Assembly: GCA_025266875.1 (NCBI GenBank)
Contig: JALLLT010000001.1
Coordinates: 992,001 to 1,056,000, forward strand
Reading direction: 5' to 3'
Length of the DNA: 64,000 nucleotides
DNA from: Fennellomyces sp. T-0311
Lineage: Eukaryota > Mucoromycota > Mucoromycetes > Mucorales > Lichtheimiaceae
Positions 1-11,099 of this stretch are shown here, in pieces. The first letter of the stretch is position 1, and the number at the start of each line of letters is the position of its first letter. A program made the position numbers and the translations under genes. The notes beneath the pieces are model-generated. The model was not told the origin of the DNA. It worked only from the letters and a program-made list of their open reading frames with translations, and did no database searches.

Positions 1-546
1 TGTTTCAGTGCAGCATTTATCTTTAAACGTAGCACGGGACTGATTATTGACGCTCGGAAGATACCACTTTCGTTGTATGCATGGTGATATTGGTAGAATT
101 AGGTAGCTACTATTTGAGATAAGACAAGCGCTTTCATTGTTTATTCGCCGTTTAAAGAGGCATAGTTAAGAAGTGAAAATAGATAGTAATTTAGCATGTG
201 ACCATGGGCGACGTACTTTGTAAGCAAGGCAGGCTGGCATGTCAACAAGTCCTGGCCATCAAGGTTGAATGCCCGATCTCTCATATTAAATGGCGAGAAA
301 AGATCTACTGGTTGCTTGCCATGACAAGTGGATGGAGCGTGCTGCGTGTGTCAGGAGGCAGATGATGCAGGTACGACGGCGGCGAATTTCACCTTCTGAT
401 GGACTGCTGCATCGTTTGCCGTCTTGGTTCGAATCCATGTGAAAATCCCGCTCACGCTTTTTCATGTGATATTTTACTCCACACTTTTTGTGCTCTTTTC
501 CAGCCTCTCGTTTTCTTTCTTCGCTCGTGCTTTTTACCGGCTCACT
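1..546. other. Upstream region, no gene supported
   Basis: I see no supportable gene in this stretch. It presumably holds the promoter and 5' leader of the ABC transporter that follows. An in-frame upstream ATG at 424 would add 41 mostly hydrophobic residues to that protein, so a longer N-terminus is possible. Confidence 0.5.
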
Positions 547-3210
547 ATGCCACTCTTTTCACAGCCGCTGGACCACCGGCAGTGGCTCCAATCGAAGAAT
601 AACCTTCTTATATACTCTTCTCTTGCCGCAGCAACCGTTGCCCTGGCATACCGACGCTCGCGCCATTCGTCATCGAAGGGATTGTCTGCCGATCTACTCA
701 ACAGCACCAAGCGAGCGCTTTTCAAAGAAACGGAGCCAGAGACATTCAAGCAGCATAAGCCATTGTTCCCTGTAGTCGATGTCGTGAAAAAAGTCGGTGT
801 CAATGACGAGTTCATTCGACAGCTGCGTGCCATTGCAAAGATTATCTTTCCTCATTACCACACCAAAGAGGTGTTCCTGCTTATTCTGCATTCGGTGTTC
901 CTTGTTCTGCGCACGTATCTCAGCGTGGTTGTCGCAAGGATTGATGGTCGTATTGTCAGAGACCTGGTATGTGAATATCCGCGTGTCCTGCGTTTTCCAG
1001 CTCATGCCAGTTCGCCTTAGGTCAGTGGCCGTGGTAAACGCTTCCTCACAGGTTTGGGATATTGGTTTGCAATCGCCATTCCAGCAACGTACACGAACAG
1101 CATGGTATGTGTGGCAATAGATGAGGGTTAGCGACCATGTGTCTAAACCGACTGCTCTTCCTCCAGATTCGCTATCTGCAGTCCAAGCTTGCAATCGGCT
1201 TCCGCACACGGCTGACGCGCTACGTCCACGATCTCTACCTAGACGACGAGAAAACGTTCTACAAATCCATCAACCTGGACGGAAGAATACAGGGTGCCGA
1301 CCAGTAAGCATTCGGCATGAATCATGCAGTGCGGGAATGGGTTACAATTAACTGGGTCTGTTTATGCCGACAGGTTCATTACGACCGATATTACCAAGTT
1401 TTGCGACACTCTGGCCTCGCTGTACTCCAACCTGGCCAAGCCTTTGCTGGACACGGTGATCTTCAACTACCAGCTGCTGCAGTCCATCGGCTTCATGGGC
1501 ATGGTTGGCCTCACAGTCAACTATATGGTAACTGCCAGATTGTTGCGTGCCGTGACTCCGTCGTTTGGCAAGCTGGCCGCCATCGAAGCCAAACTCGAGG
1601 GTGATTTCCGAGCCGCGCATACCAGACTAATCACGAATGCAGAGGAAATTGCGTTCTATAACGGTGGCGAGCTGGAACACTCGATCCTCAACCGCGCCTA
1701 CCAGCGCCTGGTCAAGCACATCAATTCCATTTACAAAATCCGTATCAGCTACAACATGTTTGAAGACTTTTTGATCAAGTACTCCTGGAGTGCGTTTGGT
1801 CTCATCCTCTGCGCCATCCCTGTGTTTGCTCCCGATATGGTAGGCAGCATGGCCAACAAGGTTACCAAGAACATGGACGAGGACGCCCAGGTGGGATCAC
1901 GCACGCGTGGTTTCATTACAAACAAGCGGTAAGGCCGATTTTGCTCCTTCTGTGGCGCACCGTTTCTAATCGAAGATAATAATCTAGATTGATGATGTCA
2001 TTGGCCGATGCAGGTGGTCGCATGATGTACTCGTACAAGGAACTGGCCGAACTGGCTGGATACACAACCCGTGTCTACAGTCTGCTCTCCGTTCTTCATT
2101 CCTTGAAGGCTGGCGAATACGATGGCCCGAACGAAGCTGTCCGATTCGCCTTGACCAATATCCGGGGCAAGATTCATCTTGGCGAGGATGGTATCAAGTT
2201 TGAAAACGTACCCATCGTAACGCCCGCCCCAGGTCAAGATCGTCAGGGTGAAATGTTGGTGGAGAACTTGAACGTTCATGTTCGTGCTGGTGAGCACATG
2301 CTTATCACCGGTCCAAATGGTGTGGGCAAAACAGCAGTTGCACGTGTTATCGCCACCTTATGGCCAACATTCGGTAAGCTAAGGCCTTCTTCTTTTGTTC
2401 GAAAACATGATCCTCACGAATCTGGGTTCTTAGAGGGCACATTGTCACGACCTGAGGACAAGAACATTTTCTATATTCCACAGAGACCCTATTTGAGCTT
2501 GGGTACCCTTAGAGACCAGTTAGTGCAATGCAAAGCTTTGATCTGTGGACCTTGCTGACCGATTTTATTCTACCCATCAGAGTTATCTACCCTCACACTC
2601 ACGAAGACATGAAGAAAGCTGGTCGAACGGATGATGAGCTTATGAAGATCTTGGATGTTGTGCGTTTGGCATACATTCCTGACCGTGAAGGTGGTTGGGA
2701 AACCAAAAAGGAGTGGAAGGATGTGTTCTCCGGTGGAGAGAAGCAAAGAGTAAGTAACTGGATGGAGGCAACGACGTTACAGTTATTAACCAAGTAATAT
2801 TATGGATAGATTGGTATGGCACGTTTGTTCTACCACCATCCCAAGTACGCTGTTCTGGACGAATGTACCAGCGCAGTTTCTGCCGACGTTGAAGGCCTTA
2901 TGTATGCGCATGCAAAAGATATGGGTATTAGTAAGTGCCAAAAGTTCATGGATCTCTGCGTGGCACGAGCTTACATCTTTCTATAGCACTCATGACGATT
3001 TCTCACCGACCGGCACTGTTCAAGTATCACCAATACCTCCTAAGACTTACTGGAAACCATGGCCAATGGGAGTTGGAACAGATCGGCACGAAGCAACAAC
3101 AGCAGTCCTTAGAAAAAGAAATGCAAACACTCGAGACCAAGTTGCAAACTGTAGAGGCCCTGAAATCACGACTTGGTGAAATTGACGCCGAGCTCAGTTT
3201 GAAGCTGTAA
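547..3210 (+). CDS. Peroxisomal ABC half-transporter, ABCD (ALDP/PXA) family
   Basis: Nine exons fit (547-966, 1021-1104, 1167-1303, 1374-1928, 1988-2373, 2434-2518, 2581-2749, 2810-2930, 2987-3210), giving about 726 residues, normal for a half-transporter. The N-terminal half is the membrane domain and contains the ABCD-type EAA-like motif [14 protein letters not shown]. The C-terminal nucleotide-binding domain has Walker [10 protein letters not shown] (about residue 507), the signature FSGGEKQR (about 605), Walker [11 protein letters not shown] and the switch histidine in TISHR. Family members dimerise in the peroxisomal membrane and import very-long-chain acyl-CoAs for beta-oxidation. Walker A ends in GKT where GKS is common, and the signature starts with F rather than L; both are tolerated. 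The start at 547 is preferred because the extra residues from 424 look unlike family N-termini. Whether it is the PXA1 or PXA2 partner cannot be decided here. Confidence 0.93.
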
Positions 3211-3502
3211 TTTCTTGAGCTACCATGTTGATCATGAAGCTTGTAGCAGTAGTCATTCGATATCCATGGGCTATCCTTAATTCGTTATGGTACGCTCCTT
3301 ACACTTTGCCAGTTTTATTCCACGCCGTATCTTAAACTTCGATGTACCGATTGAATACATACAACACACATATACCAGCACAGTATGGACGCTATAATAA
3401 TAGAAAGTATATATACACTATCTTTTGATGTTTCCTACCGATGTTGTTTATAATTTCAGTAAACGTATGTATTACAATTTGTTACTATCCTCGGAACTAT
3501 GA

Positions 3503-4698
3503 TTAATGCTCGATACCGCCGTTGATGACGCCCACCACAATGCAGAGACCGCACACACCAAAACCAACAATGCCCACCAATATTTCCTTGACATAATCGA
3601 CCTTATAAAAGCTGACTCGACTTGCATTGGGCTCGGCCACGATATAATAAGCGTACATCGGGAAGGAGACGGCATACATGAATTGAAAGATCACCCACCT
3701 TTTGTGGGAAGAATAGATTAATTGACTGACCTTGAAAAAATACCAAGAAAACTTACATCATAAAATTATTACTCACGGTAACCAAGGCATTGCCAAACGT
3801 ATGTAAGTTGGCAGCTACGGCAATCACCAGCAAATTAACATGAACGGGTGCCAGTCGATACAGTTTTCCCCGAGTCTCGCCGTTCATGGGTCGTTCAATA
3901 ACACCAGCATTAATACCATCATTGACCCCGTCGTCGTTGGGGTCTTGAATAACTGTCACCATGTTAACCTTGCTGGATAAGGTATAGTTATGCCAGTAAA
4001 GCCGGATCAAATCTACACCCAGAGCAAAATCGGTAGTGAGGCCTTGAAATTTGAAAAACAGAGCATCCAATGGCCAGGGTGCACAGATGACTACAAAGGT
4101 CGTAAACAAAAGATACCCAAAGCATACTGGAACAAACAAAAGGTCGCTATAAGAAGGTTAGTCCATCACTCGTTTTACAAACAATTCTCGATAGCAAACC
4201 TGGTGGTGGACCGTCGAACAAAAATGCCCGTCAGCAAAGCGATTTCAAAGAGATTGTGGAAAACGCCAAATGAAGCCCAGATTCTCCCGGCGTTCATAAA
4301 CATAAACGAAGAGCTGGCCAGAACAGTAGAAACAAGATATCCCAGGATGAGCCTATTGAAACGACCAATGGTTCGTCTTCCAGTTGGCTGAGAGGGAAGG
4401 TAGTTGACAATGATATTGTACAGAGCATAGCATGTCGCAAACGCCATTGTGATAACCGAGAACAGGGTAACAGTGTTAAACGCATCATCATCGTAGTCTA
4501 AAAGACAGAAGATTAGAGTTCGTTTCGTATGTTTGTTACTCCCTTGTGGCTACCTTTAATGGGAATGATCCATGTAGGGATGTCAAATAGTTTACTTTTC
4601 CAACGCGGTGGAGCATTGGGGATTTCAGTCATCCACGCGCCGTGAACATTAGACGCCGCCATTAAACTAAATAGCATTATACTCTTCATATAGCACAT
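3503..4698 (-). CDS. Polytopic membrane protein, unknown function
   Basis: Four exons on the minus strand (4554-4698, 4200-4497, 3757-4146, 3503-3698) join in frame to give about 342 residues. About seven or eight hydrophobic segments are visible, for example around VITMAFATCYALYNIIV, LILGYLVSTVLASSSF, FVPVCFGYLLFTTFVVIC and ILVGIVGFGVCGLCIVVGV. The first hydrophobic stretch, just after the start, could be a signal anchor. The order of segments resembles a seven-helix receptor or transporter-like fold, but I recognise no family motif. The start chosen is the ATG at 4698; an upstream open stretch reaching 4791 has no ATG and is probably 5' UTR with its own intron. Its 3' end lies about 290 bp from the 3' end of the convergent ABC transporter. 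Confidence 0.7.
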
Positions 4699-5174
4699 GT
4701 TCTGGGGTGAAGTTTCCTGGAGAAAAAGATCAATGCATTCTATTGCTTTAAGTACCTGGAAACCTTCGGGATCTTCGGTAATTATTTCCAAGCAAGCATA
4801 CGCTCTATTTTTTTTCTTTTCTCGACCAATATCGCCCCTAATTCATGCTGCTATCCGATAGTTCGGTATCCATCCGGCTATAGGTTCTAATCGTCTGTCG
4901 TAGTTGCGCTGTTTTAACAACCAGGATCGGGTAATTCAAGTACCTGCATGTATAGGTGACTCATAATACGGCTCATGCTCTTTACCTTAAAAGGCTTCGT
5001 TGTTTCTGTTTTGGTGAGTCTACCTATAGCGGTGAGATCATCTTTGATATGCCTTCCGATCAATTTTTTTTCTCATCGGGACCCAGGTAAATTATAAAAG
5101 GAAACGCGAAAGCACGCATTGTTTTTCTCTAGTACACTTTTCCTCCCTCACATCGATACTTTTTTCTTGCAAGA
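4699..5174. promoter_or_regulatory. Divergent intergenic region and THI5 promoter
   Basis: This stretch separates the minus-strand membrane protein from THI5. A TATA box (TATAAA, 5093-5098) lies 77 nt upstream of the THI5 ATG and is followed by a pyrimidine-rich tract (5118-5166), which is typical of strong fungal promoters. No coding sequence is supported between about 4800 and 5170. Confidence 0.5.
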
Positions 5175-6400
5175 ATGTCCACAGATAAGATCACCTGCTT
5201 GTTGAACTGGTATGTTTTTTTTGTCAATGCAAATCCCTCAATATTGTGAAAACTTACGCGTTTTTATCAAGGCATGCGACTCCCTACCATCTTCCCTTGT
5301 TCCTTGCAGAGAAGCTCAACTACTTTGCGGAGGAAGGTATCAAGATAGCCATCTTGGAGCCCAACAACCCCTCTGATGTTACCGAAATCATCGGGTCTGG
5401 CAAGGTTGATCTTGGTTGCAAGGTATACTTTTATTTTTCTCCATTTAAATTTTTTCCCATAATATTTTCTTATTGATAATCGTTAGGCCATGATTCATAC
5501 CATTGCTGGCAAGGCACGCGGTTTCCCCATCAAGTCCATTGGTACTCTTTTGGACGAACCTTTCACTGGTGTTGTGTACCTCCGCTCCAAGAGTGGCATC
5601 ACCACCGATTTCGAAAGCTTGCGTGGCAAGCGTATCGGCTATGTTGGTGAATTTGGCAAGATCCAGTTGGATGAGTTGACGCGCCAATATGGCATGACAC
5701 CCGAGGATTACACTGCCGTACGCGTCGGCATGAACGTCACTGGTGCCATTATTCGTGGTGAAATCGATGCGGGTATCGGTCTTGAAAACGTTCAGATGGT
5801 TGAATTGGAAGAATGGTCCGTTCAGCAAGGTCGCCCAGCGGATGACGTTGCTATGCTTCGAATTGATGAGCTTGCTCATCTCGGATGCTGCTGCTTCTGT
5901 TCAGTAAGTTACACACGCGGCCTTTTTTTTATTTTAGAACAAAAAACGACTCACCTGTGTTACTATAGATTCTGTTCATTGGTAACGAAGCATTCATCAA
6001 CAATAACCCTGAGAAGGTGAAGGCGTTTATGAAGGCTATCAAGCGTGCTTCCGAAGTCATGTTTGAGGATCCCGTCAAGGCTTATGAGCTGTTTGTCGAA
6101 ATGAAGCCTCATATGAACAGCATTGTCAACCGCAAGATTTTCCAGCGTTCCTTCCGCTACTTTTCCCGCGATTACAAGAATGTCCAGCGCGACTGGGATA
6201 AGGTTACCAACTACTGCAAGCGTTTGGAGATCATTGATCAATCCTTTGAACAAAACATGACCAACTCGTTCTTGTCGTGGCCTTTGTTGCCCGAATCTAC
6301 CCCTGGTGTTGAACCTCCTACTGTGGATACCGGTGTCGTAAGCTGCGGTTGCCGTAACCTTCAAGGTCCAGTTCCCGACCTTGTTTCCGCCAAGGTTTAA
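5175..6400 (+). CDS. THI5: HMP-P synthase, thiamine pyrimidine biosynthesis (THI5/NMT1 type)
   Basis: Four exons (5175-5209, 5272-5422, 5487-5903, 5969-6400) encode 344 residues, close to the 340 of yeast Thi5. The enzyme makes 4-amino-5-hydroxymethyl-2-methylpyrimidine phosphate, the pyrimidine half of thiamine, from PLP and a histidine in its own active site, so it is single-turnover. Lys62, which binds PLP, and His66, the sacrificial histidine, fall at exactly these numbers in the conceptual protein (GCKAMIH). The iron-binding CCCFC motif is at residues 196-200, within one residue of yeast. The gene is followed 13 nt after its stop by a GTAAGT splice donor and then by a TPP aptamer, which points to feedback control by thiamine pyrophosphate at the level of mRNA 3'-end structure. 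Confidence 0.97.
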
Positions 6401-6413
6401 TTTTTTCGCATAC

Positions 6414-6567
6414 GTAAGTTCTTTCACTATTTTAAAGTAGCGTTCTATGCATATCGCACGGATTTGCATACATGCATGTCTCACTCTACATTGTTACTAA
6501 CCGACTGCATGCACATCCCTTCCAAATCAAATTCTTGGTTTGGTTGGGAATTTGTTTATTTCATTTA
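6414..6567 (+). promoter_or_regulatory. Putative 3'-UTR intron of THI5
   Basis: A perfect donor GTAAGT starts 13 nt after the THI5 stop codon. A perfect branch-point motif TACTAAC lies at 6495-6501 and an acceptor (TTTCATTTAG) ends at 6567, only 2 nt before helix P1 of the TPP aptamer. A second possible acceptor, GTGTGCAG, ends at 6695, just past the aptamer. Choice between the two, or retention, would decide whether the aptamer stays in the mature mRNA. The splice signals are read directly; their use is inferred. Confidence 0.6.
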
Positions 6568-6569
6568 GT

Positions 6570-6677
6570 GGTCGAACCTAGGGGTGCTCGTGTTTGCGTT
6601 TCAAGCAAGCCAATGGGCTGAGATCATTACCCTCAGAACCTGATCAGGATAATACCTGCGAAGGGAAGGTGTCGACC
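6570..6677 (+). promoter_or_regulatory. TPP riboswitch (THI-box) aptamer in the THI5 3' region
   Basis: All conserved parts of the TPP aptamer are present in order. P1 is GGTCGAACCT (6570-6579) paired with AGGTGTCGACC (6667-6677), ten base pairs with one bulged G. The P2 5' strand is GGGGT (6581-6585), paired with ACCC (6629-6632). A variable P3 arm (GTTTGC at 6591-6597, GCAAGC at 6604-6609) follows, then the pyrimidine-binding CTGAGA (6618-6623). J2-4 is CAGAACCTGAT, and P4/P5 with L5 is CAGGATAATACCTG, followed by GAAGGGAA, the pyrophosphate sensor half. An AATAAA polyadenylation signal sits at 6699-6704, 22 nt beyond P1. Known fungal examples sit mainly in 5' introns, while plant THIC carries it in the 3' UTR. 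It could alternatively serve an undetected downstream gene. Confidence 0.95.
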
Positions 6678-8903
6678 GCATTAGTTAGTGTGCAGATTAA
6701 TAAAAAAAAATTTAAAAAAGAGCTTTGTTGCTTTGCATAACTCTGCTTCGTCATATCACTTGCAAAGGTGGGAAGTGATCACGCTTATATTGGGTCATCT
6801 ATGGCTGCAAATCAGCGAATTTGCCTTGTATTTCAGTGTTCACTCATTCAAATTACATATGTACTAGTTCACATTATTCTCATTCTTAATTGGTCAATGA
6901 TAGCCAGGGCATACTTTCGTTGATTCGATTTATTCATATATTTGGAAACACGGAAAGGAATCTTTGGTCGTGTACCACATTTGTCCTACAAGACAACACT
7001 CAAACAATGATGTGCATAAGGCTTGTTGGAACAGTTGATATTAATATGAATGTGAGATTAACTATATCTTATGTTACAGCTTTTCAATGAGTAAACTGTC
7101 AGTATTGTACCTGGGGCAGATAGTAATGATAGTACGTAGGTTACAAAGAAATAGTACAAATAGAAATATTTGCCCGCAGCGGTTCCTCCACCATTATTTT
7201 CGTAGACAGATCGAATACTACATAAAAAGAATCCAAAAACAAAAGAAGAAAAAAAAGTGGAGGAAGAAAAAGCGCATGATCACTGTTATTAATAAAAAGC
7301 GAGGTGTATGTTTAAATGTGGGATGTGATATGTAGAACTCGCAGATTTTGTTGCTCACAAGGATGAGAGAAAGCTTGAGCGCCTTATCCCCTGGCACTGG
7401 CCACCATGTTGGGCGTCGCCATGGCTTATAAATGGATGACAGAGAATCGCTCCGCCCCTTGAAGCTTTTCTCACGAGAATTACGCGACTCATTGACCACT
7501 GCCTTGCACAGGTCGATACATTGTATAACTCGTACTTTAAACGCAAAAAGACAGGCACCATGTACCCAAGGTCGCTCAGTCAATGAGTGCCTTTTGATAG
7601 TGATATGTGTAGAAACCGGTTTGGCAACGTACATTTCATTTTTTTCCCGGTCGCAACATGATGAAACACCGCATGTTCCTGTAAAGATATTATATTACTT
7701 GAGCTTTCAGCAAACCTTACCACATATTCCCAAGCACAGAAAGGTTAAGTCGATCCCACCGATAGCTTGTTAAGACCGTGGCGGACTTTTTGCTATTGAA
7801 AGTATCTAACGAACTCCACAACACTCAAATTGTGTATGTACCCACTGTTATCCGCTATCATCCGGGAATCTACTTTAAAGTATGTGCGCTGTTTTGGATT
7901 CTGCACTCTGTCACCGTTGCCATTATAGCGTGGCTGGATTATATAGCCTTTATACGGATGGTGTCTTTCGTGTTGACGCCAGAGATCCTTCTAATCCTAT
8001 GCATGCGAGCTTATCAAATAAATGTAATGTCAGCATCTTCGAATAATGGTTCAAAAAAGAAGGGCTACACCTTGATGATTTGTCCGTATTCCATCATTTT
8101 CGCAACATTATTCATAAGGTTATCCTTGGCGAGAAAAAGATTCAAGCTATGATACCTTCATAAGTATATGGAAACGGTCCTTTATCACCGTTAACTTCTT
8201 ACCAGCGTACATCCCAACATTGACTGCAGAGCGTGCTTGGGTGCTGAATTCAATCATCTAGTCCAGCCAAATGTGCTCCTTCGTACGTTTGCTGTTTACT
8301 ACTTTTTGCTGTCTAATAAGATCGAAAAAAACCAATTAATACTGAAATACGCCTCTTCAGTGCACTTACACCTAATGATTCCGTCGTGTCTCTTGTAGAG
8401 CGTTATAGCCAAGAGGAAGAATTTTGATTGAATTTGTGAAGTTTTACTCGAGGTGGGCTCACCTAATACCTTCATTTGGCTGTTGCTGTTACATACAGTT
8501 CACCAGATCCCACCTCAAAATCAAGTTTGTTTTAGTGGTACGCAAAGTAAGCAATGATGAGCAACGCTTTTCATCGGTGTGCTCTGTATACTAGTCCGCT
8601 TATTCGCAGTGCAGTGAGCTACTGTTCGTATTTCCGTGCACTGCCACATCGTTCAGAATTCCGTTTGTTACATTAACTACTTTTACTGAAGATTTGATAT
8701 GCAGTATTAGTAGTCTTTTGACTATTTTTGAGTTACTATCGCGTGCAACCAGCATACCTTAACCTGTTGGTCATCATAGCGTTTTTGAATAAAAAAAGCG
8801 TGCAGTACTATTTCTTGTGAAACTCATAATGTATAAGTCTGTGCTGATATTAGGGAATAAATGGTCCGTACGAGGATCCCTAGAAGCAAGTGCACCCAAC
8901 GTA

Positions 8904-9182
8904 TTACGGGAAACTTATGCTACGTGTTATTCGGTTTGAACAGAGCGGATGGCATACGAAATTTTTGATTCCCTCAATCACAGTGATAAGTAACACTAAA
9001 TATTGACGTTGTGATAGCATCTGTCCACGTTTGAGCAAGCGATCACTGCTTGTTTGTTCTTTGAATAGATCCACATGACCTGCACAGCCAGACTCCCGTT
9101 TTTTGAGCAAAGGTACTAGTTTTTGTTCGTTAAACCCAAACAGGTGCGCAAAAAAATGGACATGGGAGATAAAGTCATCCAT
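8904..9182 (-). CDS. Orphan ORF, 92 codons, doubtful
   Basis: An ATG-initiated minus-strand frame begins directly downstream of a TATA-like TATATA, and opens MDDFISHVHFFAHLFGFNE. It has no recognised domain and no convincing splice partners. It lies head to head with the open frame at 9244-9657, so the two could be remnants of one decayed locus. It may be chance. Confidence 0.2.
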   Translation of the reverse strand: MDDFISHVHFFAHLFGFNEQKLVPLLKKRESGCAGHVDLFKEQTSSDRLLKRGQMLSQRQYLVLLITVIEGIKNFVCHPLCSNRITRSISFP

Positions 9183-9243
9183 ATATAAAAGGGCTTAGCT
9201 TTTTCCGTTCTGGATAACTCTTGTTGATGTGTCAAAAGTTTGA

Positions 9244-9657
9244 GTGACGTACGTATTAGAGCAAGATGCCCCTGAGTACGACTTTGAAGCGTATATAGCT
9301 GGTGTAAGGGGCGCACCGTTAGTAATTAACCACAACATTGACTGTCTATTATTAACACACAAAAGCACCATCAGTTTAGATTATGCGTTCAGAAAGAATA
9401 GTTTAACCAGCTTGTTTATCGACCCTACTGACGACATACTTAGTGGTACTATTTATGGGAAGTTCGGTTACTTAGTAACGCGTAAATTGCAGATTGAGGA
9501 ACTGTTAAGCAGTGAGATTACTAATAATGCTGATGTGGAGGCAGGTGATCACCTTGAGCATTGCTCCACTCGAACCAAACGTGAAGCCGATAGAATTCAC
9601 ACCAAAGCACACCATATGTTTGAATCAGCAAAGATTTCAAACAGTGATATAACCTGA
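9244..9657 (+). CDS. Orphan open frame or exon fragment, about 137 codons
   Basis: This plus-strand frame has balanced amino acid composition (DAPEYDFEAYIAGVRGAPLV near its start) and runs 414 nt, longer than its neighbours. There is no ATG at the 5' end; it would need an upstream exon or a GTG start, and an in-frame stop lies immediately before it. No family is recognised. It could be a gene fragment. Confidence 0.25.
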   Translation: MTYVLEQDAPEYDFEAYIAGVRGAPLVINHNIDCLLLTHKSTISLDYAFRKNSLTSLFIDPTDDILSGTIYGKFGYLVTRKLQIEELLSSEITNNADVEAGDHLEHCSTRTKREADRIHTKAHHMFESAKISNSDIT

Positions 9658-9911
9658 AGATATTGATTAGTTTTTGTCGCAACACGTATCCATACGCATA
9701 AGTGATGCTTTGGCTCCAAATCAGCTAGAAAATAAAGGGATAAATCAGTGTACGAAGAGCGCATGGAAAGAAGAAAGCCAGGCATAAACAGACATAAAGT
9801 GTACTCTACGCGTTAAAAATGTCTGAAGGACGGGAGCACAAAAATAGTGCTGCGTACACTCCGTTTTCTCACGACTTTTGAGACTCTATCTCCATATACT
9901 ACTTGAACGTT

Positions 9912-11099
9912 ATGGTGCATACCCCACACGTGGAACTTGAACCCTGCTTCCAGGAAGTAGTAAAAAAGGAGGCACCTCCTGACTTTAAACGAACGCCAGA
10001 GACACAGCGTGCTGGGTACACTACAGAATCACTTGATCCGCAATGGATAAAACGCCTACCGCCCGTCCTCGAGGAACGATTGACCATTCCAAATCGAAAT
10101 GGCAATGGGACGATCGACTTGACCATTAATAGACCCTTGGGCACGGAAAACGAGATCTTGCCCGTCATTGTGTATATGTAAGCTGGAATAGATAAGACTT
10201 TTTGCAAAGTTATGCAAACGCCACTCTCGGTTCCCTAGACACGGTGGCGGGTGGGTTGTAGGTGATGAATCGACACACCGACGCCCTCGGACACAAGTGA
10301 GCTGCTGCAGGTACGATCGATAAAGGCTAATGCGCTCTATAGCTAGCTGTGGATACACATGCTGCGGTGGTTTTTGTGCATTATAGTCGTAGTCCAGAAC
10401 ATAGGTATACTTGCCGCACATAAGTGTGTTAAGGCGTCTCACAGTAACCGCAGGGATTGTGCTTTTTTAGATACCCAGTTGCACTAGAGGAATGCTACGA
10501 CACAGTTGTCTGGGTAGCCAGCAACGCTGTATCTATCCGGGTAGATCCAGCCAAACTCGTTATTGCTGGGGATTCAGCAGGGGGAAACTTGACTATTGCA
10601 GTTACCTGTGAGTCATATGCGTTGTCCCTTTATAGTATACTGAAGCAGAATCTTAGTACTTGCCAAGCAACGTGGACTTTCTGCCATCCGTGCCCAAGTT
10701 CTATTCTACCCCGTGACAGACTCCAACTTTAATACGGACTCATACAACGCATTCGCTACCGGTTATGATTTAACGCGGGAACTTATGATATGGTTTTGGG
10801 ACCATTATGTACCCGAGGAGAAGGATCGCCAACAAATCACAGTATCGCCACTAAAAGCTTGCTTGGAGGATTTGCAGGGCTTACCCCCTGCACTCGTCAT
10901 CTCGTGTGAAGCCGACGTGCTTCGCGACGAAGCGGAGGCATATGCGCGCAAACTGTTGGCGGCCGGTGTTCAAGTGTCAGCGGTGCGCATCTTGGGCACG
11001 ATCCACGGGTTCTTGGATATGCCGTTCTACGATAGTCATGCTGCAAGATTAGGCATGGATCAGGCAATCGCCGCAATTCGTAAAGTTTGGGACAAGTGA
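9912..11099 (+). CDS. Alpha/beta-hydrolase, hormone-sensitive-lipase-type esterase
   Basis: Five exons (9912-10177, 10239-10296, 10343-10404, 10471-10607, 10657-11099) give 321 residues, typical of the family. The oxyanion-hole motif HGGGWVVGD spans the start of exon 2. The short third exon supplies the strand before VHYSRSPEHRYP, the nucleophile elbow is GDSAGG, the acidic residue is probably the Asp in SCEADVLRDEA, and the catalytic His is in GTIHGF. Members hydrolyse short-chain acyl esters, some being carboxylesterases or lipases; the natural substrate is unknown. No signal peptide is seen, so it is probably cytosolic. The first two exons alone would read as a broken gene; exon 3 (62 nt) is needed to complete the fold, and its junctions (caa/cta and ag/a) keep frame. 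Confidence 0.92.

Larger units (their letters stand above)
6705..9911. other. Gene-poor region, 3.2 kb
   Basis: No recognised gene lies here. Several open frames of 60-140 codons occur on both strands, but most lack an ATG or any familiar motif. The two least unlikely (8904-9182 minus, 9244-9657 plus) are listed separately. An inverted repeat (GAGGTGGG at 8451-8458, CCCACCTC at 8509-8516) may mark an old transposable-element remnant. Confidence 0.5.

Noticed and set aside
420..437. tRNA-like T-arm (GGTTCGAATCC)
   Set aside because: No matching A box, anticodon arm or acceptor stem exists at the right distance upstream.
1891..1928. Intron donor GTGGGA at 1891 in the ABC transporter
   Set aside because: Using it breaks the frame into the next exon. 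The donor at 1929 keeps frame and restores the conserved [20 protein letters not shown] region.
7778..8152. 124-codon open frame with hydrophobic segments
   Set aside because: It starts with GTG, has no ATG, no splice context and no family features. Hydrophobic frames are common in AT-rich DNA.
6570..9911. TPP aptamer as a 5'-UTR riboswitch of a downstream thiamine gene
   Set aside because: No thiamine-related coding sequence follows for more than 3 kb and a polyadenylation signal lies just after the aptamer, whereas THI5 ends 169 nt upstream. The 3'-UTR reading is simpler.
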